From the NCBI GenBank assembly GCA_030625685.1, contig DAOUQJ010000003.1, forward strand, positions 124,001 through 188,000: DNA of 64,000 nucleotides, read 5' to 3'. A program made the translations under genes and the position numbers. Source of the stretch: Oscillospiraceae bacterium (GTDB taxonomy: Bacteria; Bacillota; Clostridia; Oscillospirales; Oscillospiraceae). Every line of letters begins with the position of its first letter. Positions within the stretch are counted from its first letter, which is position 1. Under the pieces are notes generated by a model. It had not been told where the DNA came from and ran no database searches. It worked only from the letters and a program-made list of their open reading frames with translations. This document shows, one piece after another, positions 15,631 to 24,641 of the stretch.

Positions 15631-16228
15631 ATGCATAATTCTACACAACAAAACGAAACTATCACATTTCCACTCATTGGCGATAAAGCCCTCTCTTTTA
15701 AAGCTATCACAACACAAGTTAATATCTCTTTTCCTGAAGATTATGAAGGAAAATGGGTTATCTTGTTTAGTCACTCAGATGACTTTACGCCAGTTTGTAC
15801 AACACAATTTCTGACCTTTGTAAGCATGCAAGAAGAATTCAAACCAATCAACATAGAATTAGTCGGTCTGTCCGTTGACTGCTGTACACACAATACAAGA
15901 ATAAATAATATTAAAGGCATGAAGAATGGTTAAGATACTTACCTCTCATTGAAGACATCAAAATGGATGTTGCAAATAAATTTAAATTTGATTCAACCTG
16001 ATTCTTCTACAGAAGCAGTTCGTGCTGTATTTATCATGGATCCAAATGCAATTGAGAACAATTTTAATTAATTCTGCTTCAACAGGACAGAATTTTGATG
16101 AAATCAAAGCATTATTATCACACTACAAAAATGCTATAATGAAGCAAATGCGACACCTTCTAACTGACAACCTAGCGATTATGTATTATTCCATCTGTAT
16201 GCTCTTGCTCAAATTATATATGCATTAA
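15631..16228 (+). pseudogene. Peroxiredoxin (1-Cys/Prx6 type), multiply disrupted
   Basis: Frame 15631-15933 encodes the N-terminal half of a Prx6-like peroxiredoxin, including the peroxidatic Cys region HSDDFTPVCTTQF and LVGLSVD. It then breaks: the stretch PLIEDIKMDVANKF is in another frame, IQPDSSTEAVRAVFIMDPNA in a further one, and RTILINSASTGQNFDEIKAL in a third. A TGA stop replaces the expected Trp of the ATPANWQP motif. At least three frameshifts and one nonsense change mean no functional product. Sequencing error cannot be excluded but would not explain so many lesions. Confidence 0.85.
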
Positions 16229-16446
16229 TTAAACACTCTAAGCATTCCTTATAGAGGATTTTAAATTTTTATAATCACATGCTGATATTACAATAATGAA
16301 TATTTTTCCATAAATCAACGATACTTTTCTTCAATTCTAATAAAACAAAGTGTCACCTTTTTGAAAGCAAATTCATATTTTGTATATCTATCTCTATCAG
16401 CATTATAACAAAAATATATTTTTTTGTAAAAAAAACCAAATTAATG

Positions 16447-16484
16447 TTGCAAAATGACGGATTGTATGTTATATTTCTAACATA
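16447..16484 (+). promoter_or_regulatory. Promoter of hsp20 with inverted repeat over the -10
   Basis: TTGCAA (16447-16452), 17-bp spacer, TATATT (16470-16475). A perfect 7-bp inverted repeat TATGTTA-N6-TAACATA (16465-16484) covers the -10 and may be an operator. It does not match the CIRCE element. The remainder of the 16229-16551 gap shows nothing recognisable. Confidence 0.5.
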
Positions 16485-16551
16485 AATTGTGCATTATTTC
16501 CCGGTTGATGCTCAATTAAATACTATTTATATGTGAGAAAGGTGGATTTTT

Positions 16552-16992
16552 ATGCCAGGTTTAGTGCCAAGAGCGAGCGACGAATTGCGCTACGTATTTC
16601 ATGATCATTTAACCGACCCATTTGATGACTATTTTCACTCCAGTTTCCCAAGACTACATGCCATCGCGAGAAAAGCATTCAAGATGGATGTTAAGGAAAA
16701 AGAAACCGAATATCTAGTAGAAGCAGAACTACCAGGAATTGCAAAAGATGATATTAAGATTGAGTTTGACGACTATACTCTTAAAATCATGGTTGCTAAA
16801 AATGAATCAGCCGAAGAATATCAAGAAAGCTACATATGTAAAGAAAGATATCATAGTTCGATGCAACGCACTGTCTATCTTCCATATGCGAAAGCAGATG
16901 GAATCAAGGCTACATTGACTGATGGTATACTTTATCTAACGATTCAAAGGAATCAAAAAACAAATACATCTATACCTATTAGCATTGATTGA
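16552..16992 (+). CDS. Small heat shock protein (Hsp20/alpha-crystallin)
   Basis: The 146-residue ATP-independent chaperone holds unfolding proteins under heat or other stress. The alpha-crystallin domain spans about residues 42-140, with YLVEAELPGIAKDDIKIEF near its start and the conserved GILYLTI strand near its end. The ATG is preceded by GAAAGGTGG. It is a single gene with its own promoter, an inverted repeat across the -10 and a strong terminator, consistent with specific stress control. Confidence 0.93.
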   Translation: MPGLVPRASDELRYVFHDHLTDPFDDYFHSSFPRLHAIARKAFKMDVKEKETEYLVEAELPGIAKDDIKIEFDDYTLKIMVAKNESAEEYQESYICKERYHSSMQRTVYLPYAKADGIKATLTDGILYLTIQRNQKTNTSIPISID

Positions 16993-17019
16993 TTTTGATT
17001 TTACCTCTTTCTTTTCTCA

Positions 17020-17050
17020 AAAAGCCCGCAACTTTTGGTTGCGGGCTTTT
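17020..17050 (+). terminator. Terminator after hsp20
   Basis: AAAAGCCCGCAAC (17020-17032) pairs with GTTGCGGGCTTTT (17038-17050), G+C-rich with a T run. It could work on both strands, also for the symporter gene ending at 17098. Confidence 0.85.
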
Positions 17051-17097
17051 CTTATTCGTATAATCATTCGTGATTGTATTAGATACTGTCATCGCAA

Positions 17098-18537
17098 CTA
17101 TATTACTTTTCTAATTCCAGCTTTCATAATGAAGAAATCTGCTTTTTCATATTCTGGCGCTGTTATTAAACTCATAGAAATATAAACTACGATAGATAAT
17201 GACACTCCAATCAATACTTGCTGGGCTGATTGTGGCTTCCAAACACTTGGTAAATCAAACCCTAAACTAATGAGCAAATTATAAATGCAGAAAATAAATC
17301 CTACCACCATGGAAGAAATTGCTCCTACACTATTGCCTCTTCGCCACAAAAAACCTAAAACAAGCGGAATAAATGCACCAGTTGTAATAATATCAGATGC
17401 AATCCATGATACTTCTAATATTGAACGAATATTGAGGGCTATTATGAGTGCGATCATGGTAACAATAATAGTTGACCACTTAGAAAACAACAATTGCGCT
17501 TGTTCGCTTTTTTTTCTGCCACTCAAATCAACAGCCATAGTCAATGCCCCAGTATTGATAAGGGAGTCCATTGTAGACATAATCGCAGCTGAAATACCAA
17601 TAAATACTAGCACAGCAAATGCAGGCGACATATATTCAGTCACAATAGCAGTCACTACTCCACCGCTAGGAAGCTCATCAAATAAAGCAATGGCAGCCAT
17701 CCCGGTAAAAACTACAATTAAGTAAAGTGGAATGTATGCAAAAAAACTCATTATTGTCATTTTCTTAGCATCCTGATCATCTTTCGTCGCTGATATCCTT
17801 TGCCACACATTCGCTTGAATCATCCATGCACAGCCAAATGTGACCACATACATCATATATTTCGAAGCTCCAGCAGATAAGCTCATATAATCTGTTTTTC
17901 CTAATGAAATGGCTGTTGAATAAATATTTTCAACGCCTCCACTATGCATCATAGCCGTAACGAAAACAAGAATAGCTGATAATAATAACAACACAAATTG
18001 AATTATATCTGTAAACACGACGCCACGAAAACCTCCAAACAGCGAATAGATCAGCACCATACTAGTGCCAGCAAGCACTGCAATCTCATAATTAAGCCCC
18101 ATATATGTTCCAAAAAACATTCCAATACCAACCATTTGCGAAGCGGCAGTAAAAATCATAAATACAAGAATCAACAAAGATAGCATTTTTGACACTACTT
18201 GATTATACCGTGCTTCCATCATTTTTCCCTGCGTCATATAACCTACCTTGCGAATTGCTTTCGCGCCTAGAATCATAAGAAATGTAGAAATTAAGACAGG
18301 AACACCATAATACCAAAAAGAACCTAGTCCATCAGCATACGCAAGATCTGCAGTTGATAGTGCTGACCCTGCTCCCCACCAAGAAGCAATAAATGTGATC
18401 GAAAGGGCCCAAAATGGTAAATCTCTCCCAGCAAAAAAATACTCTTCAACTGTATTACTTTTTTTCTCTCTTATAATGACAATCATAAGTACTGCAAAAT
18501 ATATGAGCAATCCAACCATGGACAAAACTTTTGACAT
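17098..18537 (-). CDS. Sodium:solute symporter (SSS family)
   Basis: This 479-residue protein has about 13 membrane segments, as is standard for SSS carriers of the PutP/SglT type. Typical motifs are EEYFFAGRDLPFWALSITFIAS near the N-terminus and SLFGGFRGVVFTDIIQF in the middle. The substrate (amino acid, pantothenate, sugar or other) cannot be decided from motifs. It is a single minus-strand gene; neighbours give no hint. Its start at ATG 18537 is preceded by GGGGAGAT. Confidence 0.88.
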   Translation of the reverse strand: MSKVLSMVGLLIYFAVLMIVIIREKKSNTVEEYFFAGRDLPFWALSITFIASWWGAGSALSTADLAYADGLGSFWYYGVPVLISTFLMILGAKAIRKVGYMTQGKMMEARYNQVVSKMLSLLILVFMIFTAASQMVGIGMFFGTYMGLNYEIAVLAGTSMVLIYSLFGGFRGVVFTDIIQFVLLLLSAILVFVTAMMHSGGVENIYSTAISLGKTDYMSLSAGASKYMMYVVTFGCAWMIQANVWQRISATKDDQDAKKMTIMSFFAYIPLYLIVVFTGMAAIALFDELPSGGVVTAIVTEYMSPAFAVLVFIGISAAIMSTMDSLINTGALTMAVDLSGRKKSEQAQLLFSKWSTIIVTMIALIIALNIRSILEVSWIASDIITTGAFIPLVLGFLWRRGNSVGAISSMVVGFIFCIYNLLISLGFDLPSVWKPQSAQQVLIGVSLSIVVYISMSLITAPEYEKADFFIMKAGIRKVI

Positions 18538-18714
18538 CTTATCTCCCCACTTTTACAAATAGTTTATCTGCTATACATCTCATGCACGGTTAAAGAAGTT
18601 TTGCTTTGTTTTGCAAGTTTTTAATACACTCAAAAATTAACAATAATAATTCACTGCTATATTGTCCGCTTCACCGAGGTTTAATTTGCTTTCAAACTTC
18701 TAATCATTCATTTA

Positions 18715-20145
18715 TTAGAATGTCGAAAATCCTGTTTTCTCTTGAACTTTATATATTAACGATTTCCAACTACTATCTTCTTCATAGATGGAATAGTCTC
18801 CTGTGTATACTCCTTGTTCATTATTCCAGATGCGATCAAAATAGGCTAGCACTTCCAATACAATTTTATTATTTGATTTCGCTATAATCATAATGTCAGC
18901 TTCCATATTATAATTATCTAGATTTCTACGAGTAAAATTAGCAGAACCTCCAATTATAATAGTTTGTTCTTGAGTGTGTATTGCAATGATTTTTGCATGA
19001 AATTGCTCACCATTCGTTAGATACCATCGCAACTCAATATTTCCATTAGACTCTTCTAAAAGTTCATTTGCGACTTGTCTGTTAGGAATTCCATTCTTTT
19101 TAAATCCGAAGGCATCTTTATTGGGGTCTAAAATAACTCGAATAGAAACATTACGTTCAGATGCAGCGATGAGTTCTTCAATGACTTCTCTATGAGATAG
19201 ATAAAACATACCTAGATCAATACGATCTCCATCCTTTGTATTTTTAATATGTTTGAGTAATTCATTTAATATTTTATCCTCTGTTAGGACATGTAAAGTC
19301 GTCTCAGATAAAACTTTTGAAGAAGTTGATTCATAAGCAACATCTTGAATTTCTACTCCTGAGAATTTTGCAATTGCTTTTTCAGCTTCCAGCAAATAAG
19401 ACACAGCTTCTCCACTAAATTGAAATGCAATATTAGAATGGTGAGAACTTGCATCGTGTGGATTTGATGAACTGACCATTCCCTCATTTTCAGTTATCAG
19501 AACTTTACGATGATTTGCCTTAAAATTGAGCAATTTTAAGTAATTTCTAATTCCTACCTCAGGTCCATTGTCTCCAAAAGGATTATTCATCCAACCTATC
19601 TCTGGTGTTTTAAAATGCTGTATATAGGTTCGATAAAAGCCTGCATATAGTGGATTAGAATCTCGAATTTTACTTGAGTCTGTTATAATAACTTCAATAT
19701 CATTCTCTTTTAACTGTAATAACTGATTGTTTAAAACAGGTCCGTAACTGTTATTAATCTCATCTGTGATAAGATATACTTTTAAATCAGGGTATTTCTT
19801 CTTTTGTGTGATGAAAGCATCTGTTAAGAGTTGTGTTGAATTCGGAAAGTAAAAAGTCTCTGTGTTGTAATAATCATTGTATAAAAACAAATCGGCTACA
19901 ATAAAGCGCTCTGCATTTTCAATCATTTTTAGCTGTTCTGAAAAGATCGAATGTTCATGGACGAGTTCTTCATCTTTTGTATATGTTAAATCATATAAAA
20001 ACTCTAAATTCGTAACTGTTGCAGCAGGGCTCATATATGAAGTGCCTTCTGGTGTTTTGGTTGAGAACCCAAAATAAAGCGGAACAATAAGCAAACCTGC
20101 TAACACAAGGGGTTTAATAAAACGCTTTTTGCGTATGGACTTCAT
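18715..20145 (-). CDS. Phospholipase D-like protein, membrane-anchored or secreted
   Basis: A 476-residue protein with a basic N-terminus and one hydrophobic segment (about 11-26), so exported or anchored. Two HKD-type halves are visible: NHRKVLITE with SSSN in the first and FHAKIIAIH with GGSANFT in the second. The His and Lys of HxK are kept, but the Asp of HxKxxxxD is Glu in the first half and His in the second. The family covers phospholipases, cardiolipin synthases and nucleases. The length and the long insert fit the uncharacterised bacterial PLD-like group, so the substrate is open. Confidence 0.8.
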   Translation of the reverse strand: MKSIRKKRFIKPLVLAGLLIVPLYFGFSTKTPEGTSYMSPAATVTNLEFLYDLTYTKDEELVHEHSIFSEQLKMIENAERFIVADLFLYNDYYNTETFYFPNSTQLLTDAFITQKKKYPDLKVYLITDEINNSYGPVLNNQLLQLKENDIEVIITDSSKIRDSNPLYAGFYRTYIQHFKTPEIGWMNNPFGDNGPEVGIRNYLKLLNFKANHRKVLITENEGMVSSSNPHDASSHHSNIAFQFSGEAVSYLLEAEKAIAKFSGVEIQDVAYESTSSKVLSETTLHVLTEDKILNELLKHIKNTKDGDRIDLGMFYLSHREVIEELIAASERNVSIRVILDPNKDAFGFKKNGIPNRQVANELLEESNGNIELRWYLTNGEQFHAKIIAIHTQEQTIIIGGSANFTRRNLDNYNMEADIMIIAKSNNKIVLEVLAYFDRIWNNEQGVYTGDYSIYEEDSSWKSLIYKVQEKTGFSTF

Positions 20146-20249
20146 AAAATAACTCCTTAATCATATGTAAATCAAAATCAATCATTTCATTGGTTTAACC
20201 ATTACAATATAACATATTCTGCCGAAATAAGGAAATACTTATCAAAAAA

Positions 20250-20280
20250 AGATTGGAGACACAAGCGGTATCTCCAATCT
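20250..20280 (-). terminator. Terminator after the thioesterase gene
   Basis: AGATTGGAGA (20250-20259) pairs with TCTCCAATCT (20271-20280). On the minus strand it is followed by seven T residues, downstream of the gene ending at 20305. Confidence 0.8.
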
Positions 20281-20304
20281 TTTCGTCAGTTGAACTTTAT
20301 AAAA

Positions 20305-20745
20305 TTACTTATATGCAACAAATTGCCCCTCAAATTTTGCCAAAAGAGTCTCCCCTTCATAACAGAAAATCTCTAAAACCTGTTTGCCTTTATTATGCCT
20401 TCTGTACATATCCTTCAAGTGAACTAATTTACTTTCATCTTGTAGATTGCACTCTGCTACAAAATCATGTTTGATGGGATGATAGTATTCAATACTACTT
20501 CTTTGTATCACAATATGAGCGGTTGGATCTATCTCTTGAAAAATTGCATTCATCATAGACCAACCACATGTAACCATCAAACAGTTGATGCTACCACCAA
20601 AAGCGGTTTGCATATGATTGGCATTTGGCGCAAGCTCTGCCGTAATTCTCACTTTCAAAGAAGAAAATTCGAGAACATGAAAAGCCATCGCCTCAGTAAT
20701 TGGAATTTTTTCATGAAGCATTTTTTCAAACGTTACACTATCCAT
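20305..20745 (-). CDS. Hot-dog-fold thioesterase-like protein (YiiD C-terminal family)
   Basis: The track start is a TTG; the ATG at 20745 has GGAG six bases upstream and gives 146 residues. The sequence PNANHMQTAFGGSINCLMVTCGW and the later VIQRSSIEYYHPI match the YiiD_C-type thioesterase domain, a hot-dog fold expected to hydrolyse acyl-CoA or acyl-ACP thioesters. It lacks the acetyltransferase domain found in E. coli YiiD. It lies 31 bp downstream of the ABC-F gene and probably shares its transcript, ending at the terminator at 20250-20280. The substrate is unknown. Confidence 0.75.
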   Translation of the reverse strand: MDSVTFEKMLHEKIPITEAMAFHVLEFSSLKVRITAELAPNANHMQTAFGGSINCLMVTCGWSMMNAIFQEIDPTAHIVIQRSSIEYYHPIKHDFVAECNLQDESKLVHLKDMYRRHNKGKQVLEIFCYEGETLLAKFEGQFVAYK

Positions 20746-20776
20746 CGTCGTCTCCAATATAAAAATTACTATAAAA

Positions 20777-22369
20777 TTAAGAATTCAATTTTCGTTCTAG
20801 ATATTCATCATAAGTGGATACATAATCGAGTTTCCCATCTGGATGGAGTTCAATGACTCGATTTGCAATTGTTTGAATGAACTGATGGTCATGTGATGAA
20901 AAGAGAACAATACCCTTAAAGTCAGTCAATCCATTGTTGAGTGCAGTAATTGATTCCAAATCTAAGTGGTTGGTTGGCTGATCCAATACCAGTACATTAG
21001 AACCACTCATCATCATTCTCGCAAGCATACAACGCACTTTTTCGCCACCAGAAAGGACGTTAACAGGCTTAAATACGTCATCTCCTGAAAAGAGCATTCT
21101 TCCTAAAAATCCACGAAGATATGACTCTGATTTATCTTTAGAGTATTGTCTAAGCCACTCAAGAATCGTATCGTCGCAATTTTCGAAATAACTGGAGTTG
21201 TCTTTTGGAAAGTAAGACACCGATGTGCTAACGCCCCAACGTGTTTCCCCTTCTTCTGGTTGAATTTCTTCCATCAAAATTTTGAAGAACGTTGTATTGG
21301 CAATATCATGTCCACCAACAAAAGCAATTTTATCTTCTTTATTGACACGGAATGAGATGTTATTGAGAACTTTTTCACCATCAACAGAATGGCTCACGCC
21401 ATCGACTGCTAATATTTCTTTTCCAGGTTCACGGTCCATTTGATATCCTACATAAGGATATCTTCTAGAAGAGGCTGGCATTTCTTCAATAGAAATGGAG
21501 TCCAATAGTTTCTTTCTTGATGTAGCTTGTTTTGATTTAGATTTATTGGCAGAGAAACGTGCAATAAATGATTGCAATTCCTTTGCTTTTTCTTCCCTTT
21601 TTCTGTTTTGCTCACGCATCAAACGTTGAATGAGCATGCTAGATTCATACCAGAAATCATAGTTACCAGTGTACAGCTTGATTTTACCGTAGTCGATGTC
21701 AACGGTATGTGTACATACTGTATTGAGAAAATGTCTGTCATGAGAAACTAGAATTACGGTTCCTTCATATTCTAGTAAAAAGTCTTCTAACCAGTTGATT
21801 GATTGGACATCAAGATTGTTGGTAGGTTCGTCCAACAAAATAATATCTGGTTGACCAAAGAGTGCTTGTGCAAGCAAAACTTTCACTTTCTCACTACCTG
21901 TTAGCGTCTCCATGAGCGAATACTGAATATCCGTATCTAGACCCAAACCTTGCAATAGTTTTGCCACTTCAGTATCTGCTTCCCATCCATCGAGCTCTGC
22001 AAACTCTGCTTCAAGCTCAGATACCAAAATTCCATCTTCTTCAGAGAAATCTTCTTTGGCATACAAAGCATCTTTCTCTTGCATAATTTGGAATAGACGC
22101 GCATTGCCTTGAATGACTGTATCTAACACAGTGAACTCATCATACGCATAGTGGTCTTGTTTGAGTACAGACATCCGTTCTTCTTTTCCAATGGAAACTT
22201 CACCAGTCGTTGAATCCAATTCGCCGGACAAAATTTTTAAAAAAGTTGATTTACCAGCACCATTTGCACCGATAATACCGTAGCAATTTCCTGGCATAAA
22301 CTTGAGATTAACATCACTAAATAGTTTTGCACCAGAAAAGCTGAAACTGAGATTTGTTATAGTAATCAA
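20777..22369 (-). CDS. ABC-F family ATPase (YbiT/YkpA type)
   Basis: A 530-residue soluble protein with two ABC domains and no membrane segments, hence an ABC-F ribosome-associated translation factor. Domain 1 has Walker A GANGAGKST (34-42), Walker B IILLDEPTNNLD and a degenerate signature LTGSEKVKV. The linker (about 240-300) is Lys/Arg-rich. Domain 2 has signature LSGGEKVRCML and LVLDQPTNHLD (Gln in place of the Walker B Glu), while its Walker A reads GGHDIANTT, with Asn where Lys is normal. It most resembles the housekeeping YbiT-like group, so antibiotic resistance should not be assumed. Confidence 0.88.
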   Translation of the reverse strand: MITITNLSFSFSGAKLFSDVNLKFMPGNCYGIIGANGAGKSTFLKILSGELDSTTGEVSIGKEERMSVLKQDHYAYDEFTVLDTVIQGNARLFQIMQEKDALYAKEDFSEEDGILVSELEAEFAELDGWEADTEVAKLLQGLGLDTDIQYSLMETLTGSEKVKVLLAQALFGQPDIILLDEPTNNLDVQSINWLEDFLLEYEGTVILVSHDRHFLNTVCTHTVDIDYGKIKLYTGNYDFWYESSMLIQRLMREQNRKREEKAKELQSFIARFSANKSKSKQATSRKKLLDSISIEEMPASSRRYPYVGYQMDREPGKEILAVDGVSHSVDGEKVLNNISFRVNKEDKIAFVGGHDIANTTFFKILMEEIQPEEGETRWGVSTSVSYFPKDNSSYFENCDDTILEWLRQYSKDKSESYLRGFLGRMLFSGDDVFKPVNVLSGGEKVRCMLARMMMSGSNVLVLDQPTNHLDLESITALNNGLTDFKGIVLFSSHDHQFIQTIANRVIELHPDGKLDYVSTYDEYLERKLNS

Positions 22370-22392
22370 GGTTCCTCCAAAAATATATATAA

Positions 22393-22409
22393 AATTTCAA
22401 GTTGAAATT
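22393..22409. repeat. Perfect inverted repeat upstream of the ABC-F gene
   Basis: AATTTCAA-G-TTGAAATT, an 8-bp perfect palindrome arm pair with a single central base, about 25 bp before the ABC-F start codon. It may be an operator. The rest of the gap to 22639 is A+T-rich and empty. Confidence 0.35.
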
Positions 22410-22639
22410 ATATACTAATTACTGCAAATATGCAATCAATTCAAAGAATAATCAATGAAACGCATAAAAATCAAAGAGATTTTATCATAATTTTGTGTGA
22501 AAAGCATTTCCTCTAACAAACAATATATTTTATCATTACACTTTGATTCAATATTTTGCAAAACGAATATCTTTTTGAAGGATACCTTAAAACCAATACA
22601 TTTTATCTATAAATATCATTTAATCAAACATATTCTTCA

Positions 22640-24421
22640 TTATTTCTCTTTTTTCACATTCTGTTTTCTTAGTATTTTCGCGATTTGTTTAGAAATTTTA
22701 CTTCTGGTATTCATTATCCACTCTTCATCATAAGAGAAACCAAGTGCTTTTGAACATGAATAATACAAATTCACTCTCTGATAATATACTTCATATTCTG
22801 CCGATGTTTGACATGCAACCTGTGGCTTTTCTAATTCAGTACACTTGGCACGAAAAGAAGTGTTCATATAGTCAGTAAATTGCGCCAATAACACAGGGTT
22901 TCCTGTATCAAATGGCACTTGCATCAGTTTCCATTGCAACTTTTCAGGCAACTGATATTCTTTCAATAAATCTAAAATCAATAAATAGTTACTAATGTCT
23001 TTTTTGCGATAGTAAGACAATGTTACAGCTTCATTTGACCAAAGCGCCAATTTCTCTTGTAGCGGCAACAACCCTATTTGCAGTATTGATTCACTAGGCC
23101 CTATGACTGCTTGCTCAATTCTTTCGTCTTTAGCGTTTAGTTGCTGATAAATAAAATCCATGTTGTTGTCTTCTAAACAAGAGACATATCCAACAGGATA
23201 AATACCAATTCTTCCAGCACGACCTGCGATTTGCTTTACCTCTTGACTTGTAAGCAGTCGCACTTCTTCCCCATCAAATTTACTAATCTCACTGAAAATT
23301 AGTCGCTCAATCGGCAAATTGATTCCCATCCCAATTGCATCTGTTGCAATGAGTATCGGATGCGTACCATTAACAAACAGTTCATACTGTTCTCGCCTTA
23401 CTTCAGGAGGTAAATCACCATATATAACACTACTTAGTATTCCAATCCGTCTATAATACTCTGCATAGGTCAATACACTACGTTTTGAAAATGCAACAAG
23501 TGCATCTCCTTTTTTAACCTCTTTGATTTTTACTGGTTTTTCTTCTACTTCTAATGGCACCAAACGAGTGTATTCTTTAAACTCATATTCATCTCCGCAA
23601 TCTTCTATCATTTGAATCAATTGCTGTTTTGCTAAGGCTGCACCACATAGATGAATTTCTGCGCATTGTATTCCCAAAATAGCTTTTGTCCAAGCATCAC
23701 CTCTTTGCATATCAGCCAATAGCTGCACTTCATCTATCACCGCAACTTGATAACGTTTACTGATATCTAATTTTTCTACCGTGCAAGAACTATGTTTTGC
23801 ATCTTGAATCAATATCTCTTCTTCGCCTGTCAGCAAATTGCACAAAACGCCTTCGTTGTTGAGCCGTTCATAGTTTTCAAGAGCTAAAATTCGCAAGGGA
23901 GCAAGATAGACACCTTGTTCTGATTGCTTTAAGCGCTGCAATGCTTCATAAGTTTTTCCAGTGTTTGTGTCACCTAAGTGGAGGAAAAACTTCCTCTTGT
24001 TACGGCGCGTTTCTCTGTATTCTTCAGATGGATTTTCAGGTAAATAGCGCTGAAACTCTACAGACATCATCTTGGGAATATGACTAGTAATAAGAACCGA
24101 TAATATTCCTGACTTTAAATACCCATTATAATCAGATGAAATGATGTCAGTAAATAAATAATCCGTTTGATTTCTGGTATTATACTGTGATAACAATTTT
24201 TCTGACACTTCATCTAATACGGAAACATAATTCGCCAATAATTGCTCGTAGCCTGAGATATGTTGATATTGAAACCCTTTCACATCTCTGATGAGTTTTC
24301 GAATGATTACTTCATGGTGAAATAAATTACGTGCTTTTACATTTTTGAGGCCATTTTTAACCTTCGGATAGCGTTTTTTCAAACGCTCAAACGCTTGTCT
24401 CATTTTTTGTTCTTTTTTCAT
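22640..24421 (-). CDS. Suv3-like superfamily 2 RNA helicase
   Basis: This 593-residue protein has SF2 helicase motifs in the Suv3/SUPV3L1 style: motif I GDTNTGKT, motif Ia LAPLRILALENYERL, motif II DEVQ, motif V ATDAIGMGINLP and motif VI QIAGRAGR. Residues 1-140 form an N-terminal extension without a recognised domain. A C-terminal region follows from about 440, comparable to the Suv3 C-terminal domain. Suv3 is best known as the mitochondrial degradosome helicase, and bacterial homologues are little studied. It could assist RNA turnover; that is inference. A monocistronic layout is likely. Confidence 0.82.
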   Translation of the reverse strand: MKKEQKMRQAFERLKKRYPKVKNGLKNVKARNLFHHEVIIRKLIRDVKGFQYQHISGYEQLLANYVSVLDEVSEKLLSQYNTRNQTDYLFTDIISSDYNGYLKSGILSVLITSHIPKMMSVEFQRYLPENPSEEYRETRRNKRKFFLHLGDTNTGKTYEALQRLKQSEQGVYLAPLRILALENYERLNNEGVLCNLLTGEEEILIQDAKHSSCTVEKLDISKRYQVAVIDEVQLLADMQRGDAWTKAILGIQCAEIHLCGAALAKQQLIQMIEDCGDEYEFKEYTRLVPLEVEEKPVKIKEVKKGDALVAFSKRSVLTYAEYYRRIGILSSVIYGDLPPEVRREQYELFVNGTHPILIATDAIGMGINLPIERLIFSEISKFDGEEVRLLTSQEVKQIAGRAGRIGIYPVGYVSCLEDNNMDFIYQQLNAKDERIEQAVIGPSESILQIGLLPLQEKLALWSNEAVTLSYYRKKDISNYLLILDLLKEYQLPEKLQWKLMQVPFDTGNPVLLAQFTDYMNTSFRAKCTELEKPQVACQTSAEYEVYYQRVNLYYSCSKALGFSYDEEWIMNTRSKISKQIAKILRKQNVKKEK

Positions 24422-24530
24422 GTTGGTATCACCCAGTTTTTAGATTTATTTCATAGGTTTGCTCATTTACTGAAATATGATGCAGAATATATAACACAAA
24501 AGCTGAAATACTATTGTTGGAGGTGTTATT

Positions 24531-24641
24531 ATGGCTAATTTAAAGCAATCGGAAAAAGAAAATATGAAAGCGAATCCAAGAACTGAAAACAAAGAGTTTA
24601 ATACTAAAAAGCAAGCTCTTGGAGTAAACACAAAACGATGA
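24531..24641 (+). CDS. 36-residue hydrophilic basic peptide, coupled to HD gene
   Basis: Too short for the ORF track. The strong RBS TTGGAGGTG precedes ATG, and the peptide MANLKQSEKENMKANPRTEN continues to a C-terminal LGVNTKR. It is Lys/Asn/Glu-rich without hydrophobic stretches, so presumably disordered. Its stop codon overlaps the start of the HD-domain gene (ATGA), the usual sign of translational coupling. Composition recalls minor small acid-soluble spore proteins, but I do not recognise a family. The strong RBS and coupling argue for a real gene. Confidence 0.7.
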   Translation: MANLKQSEKENMKANPRTENKEFNTKKQALGVNTKR

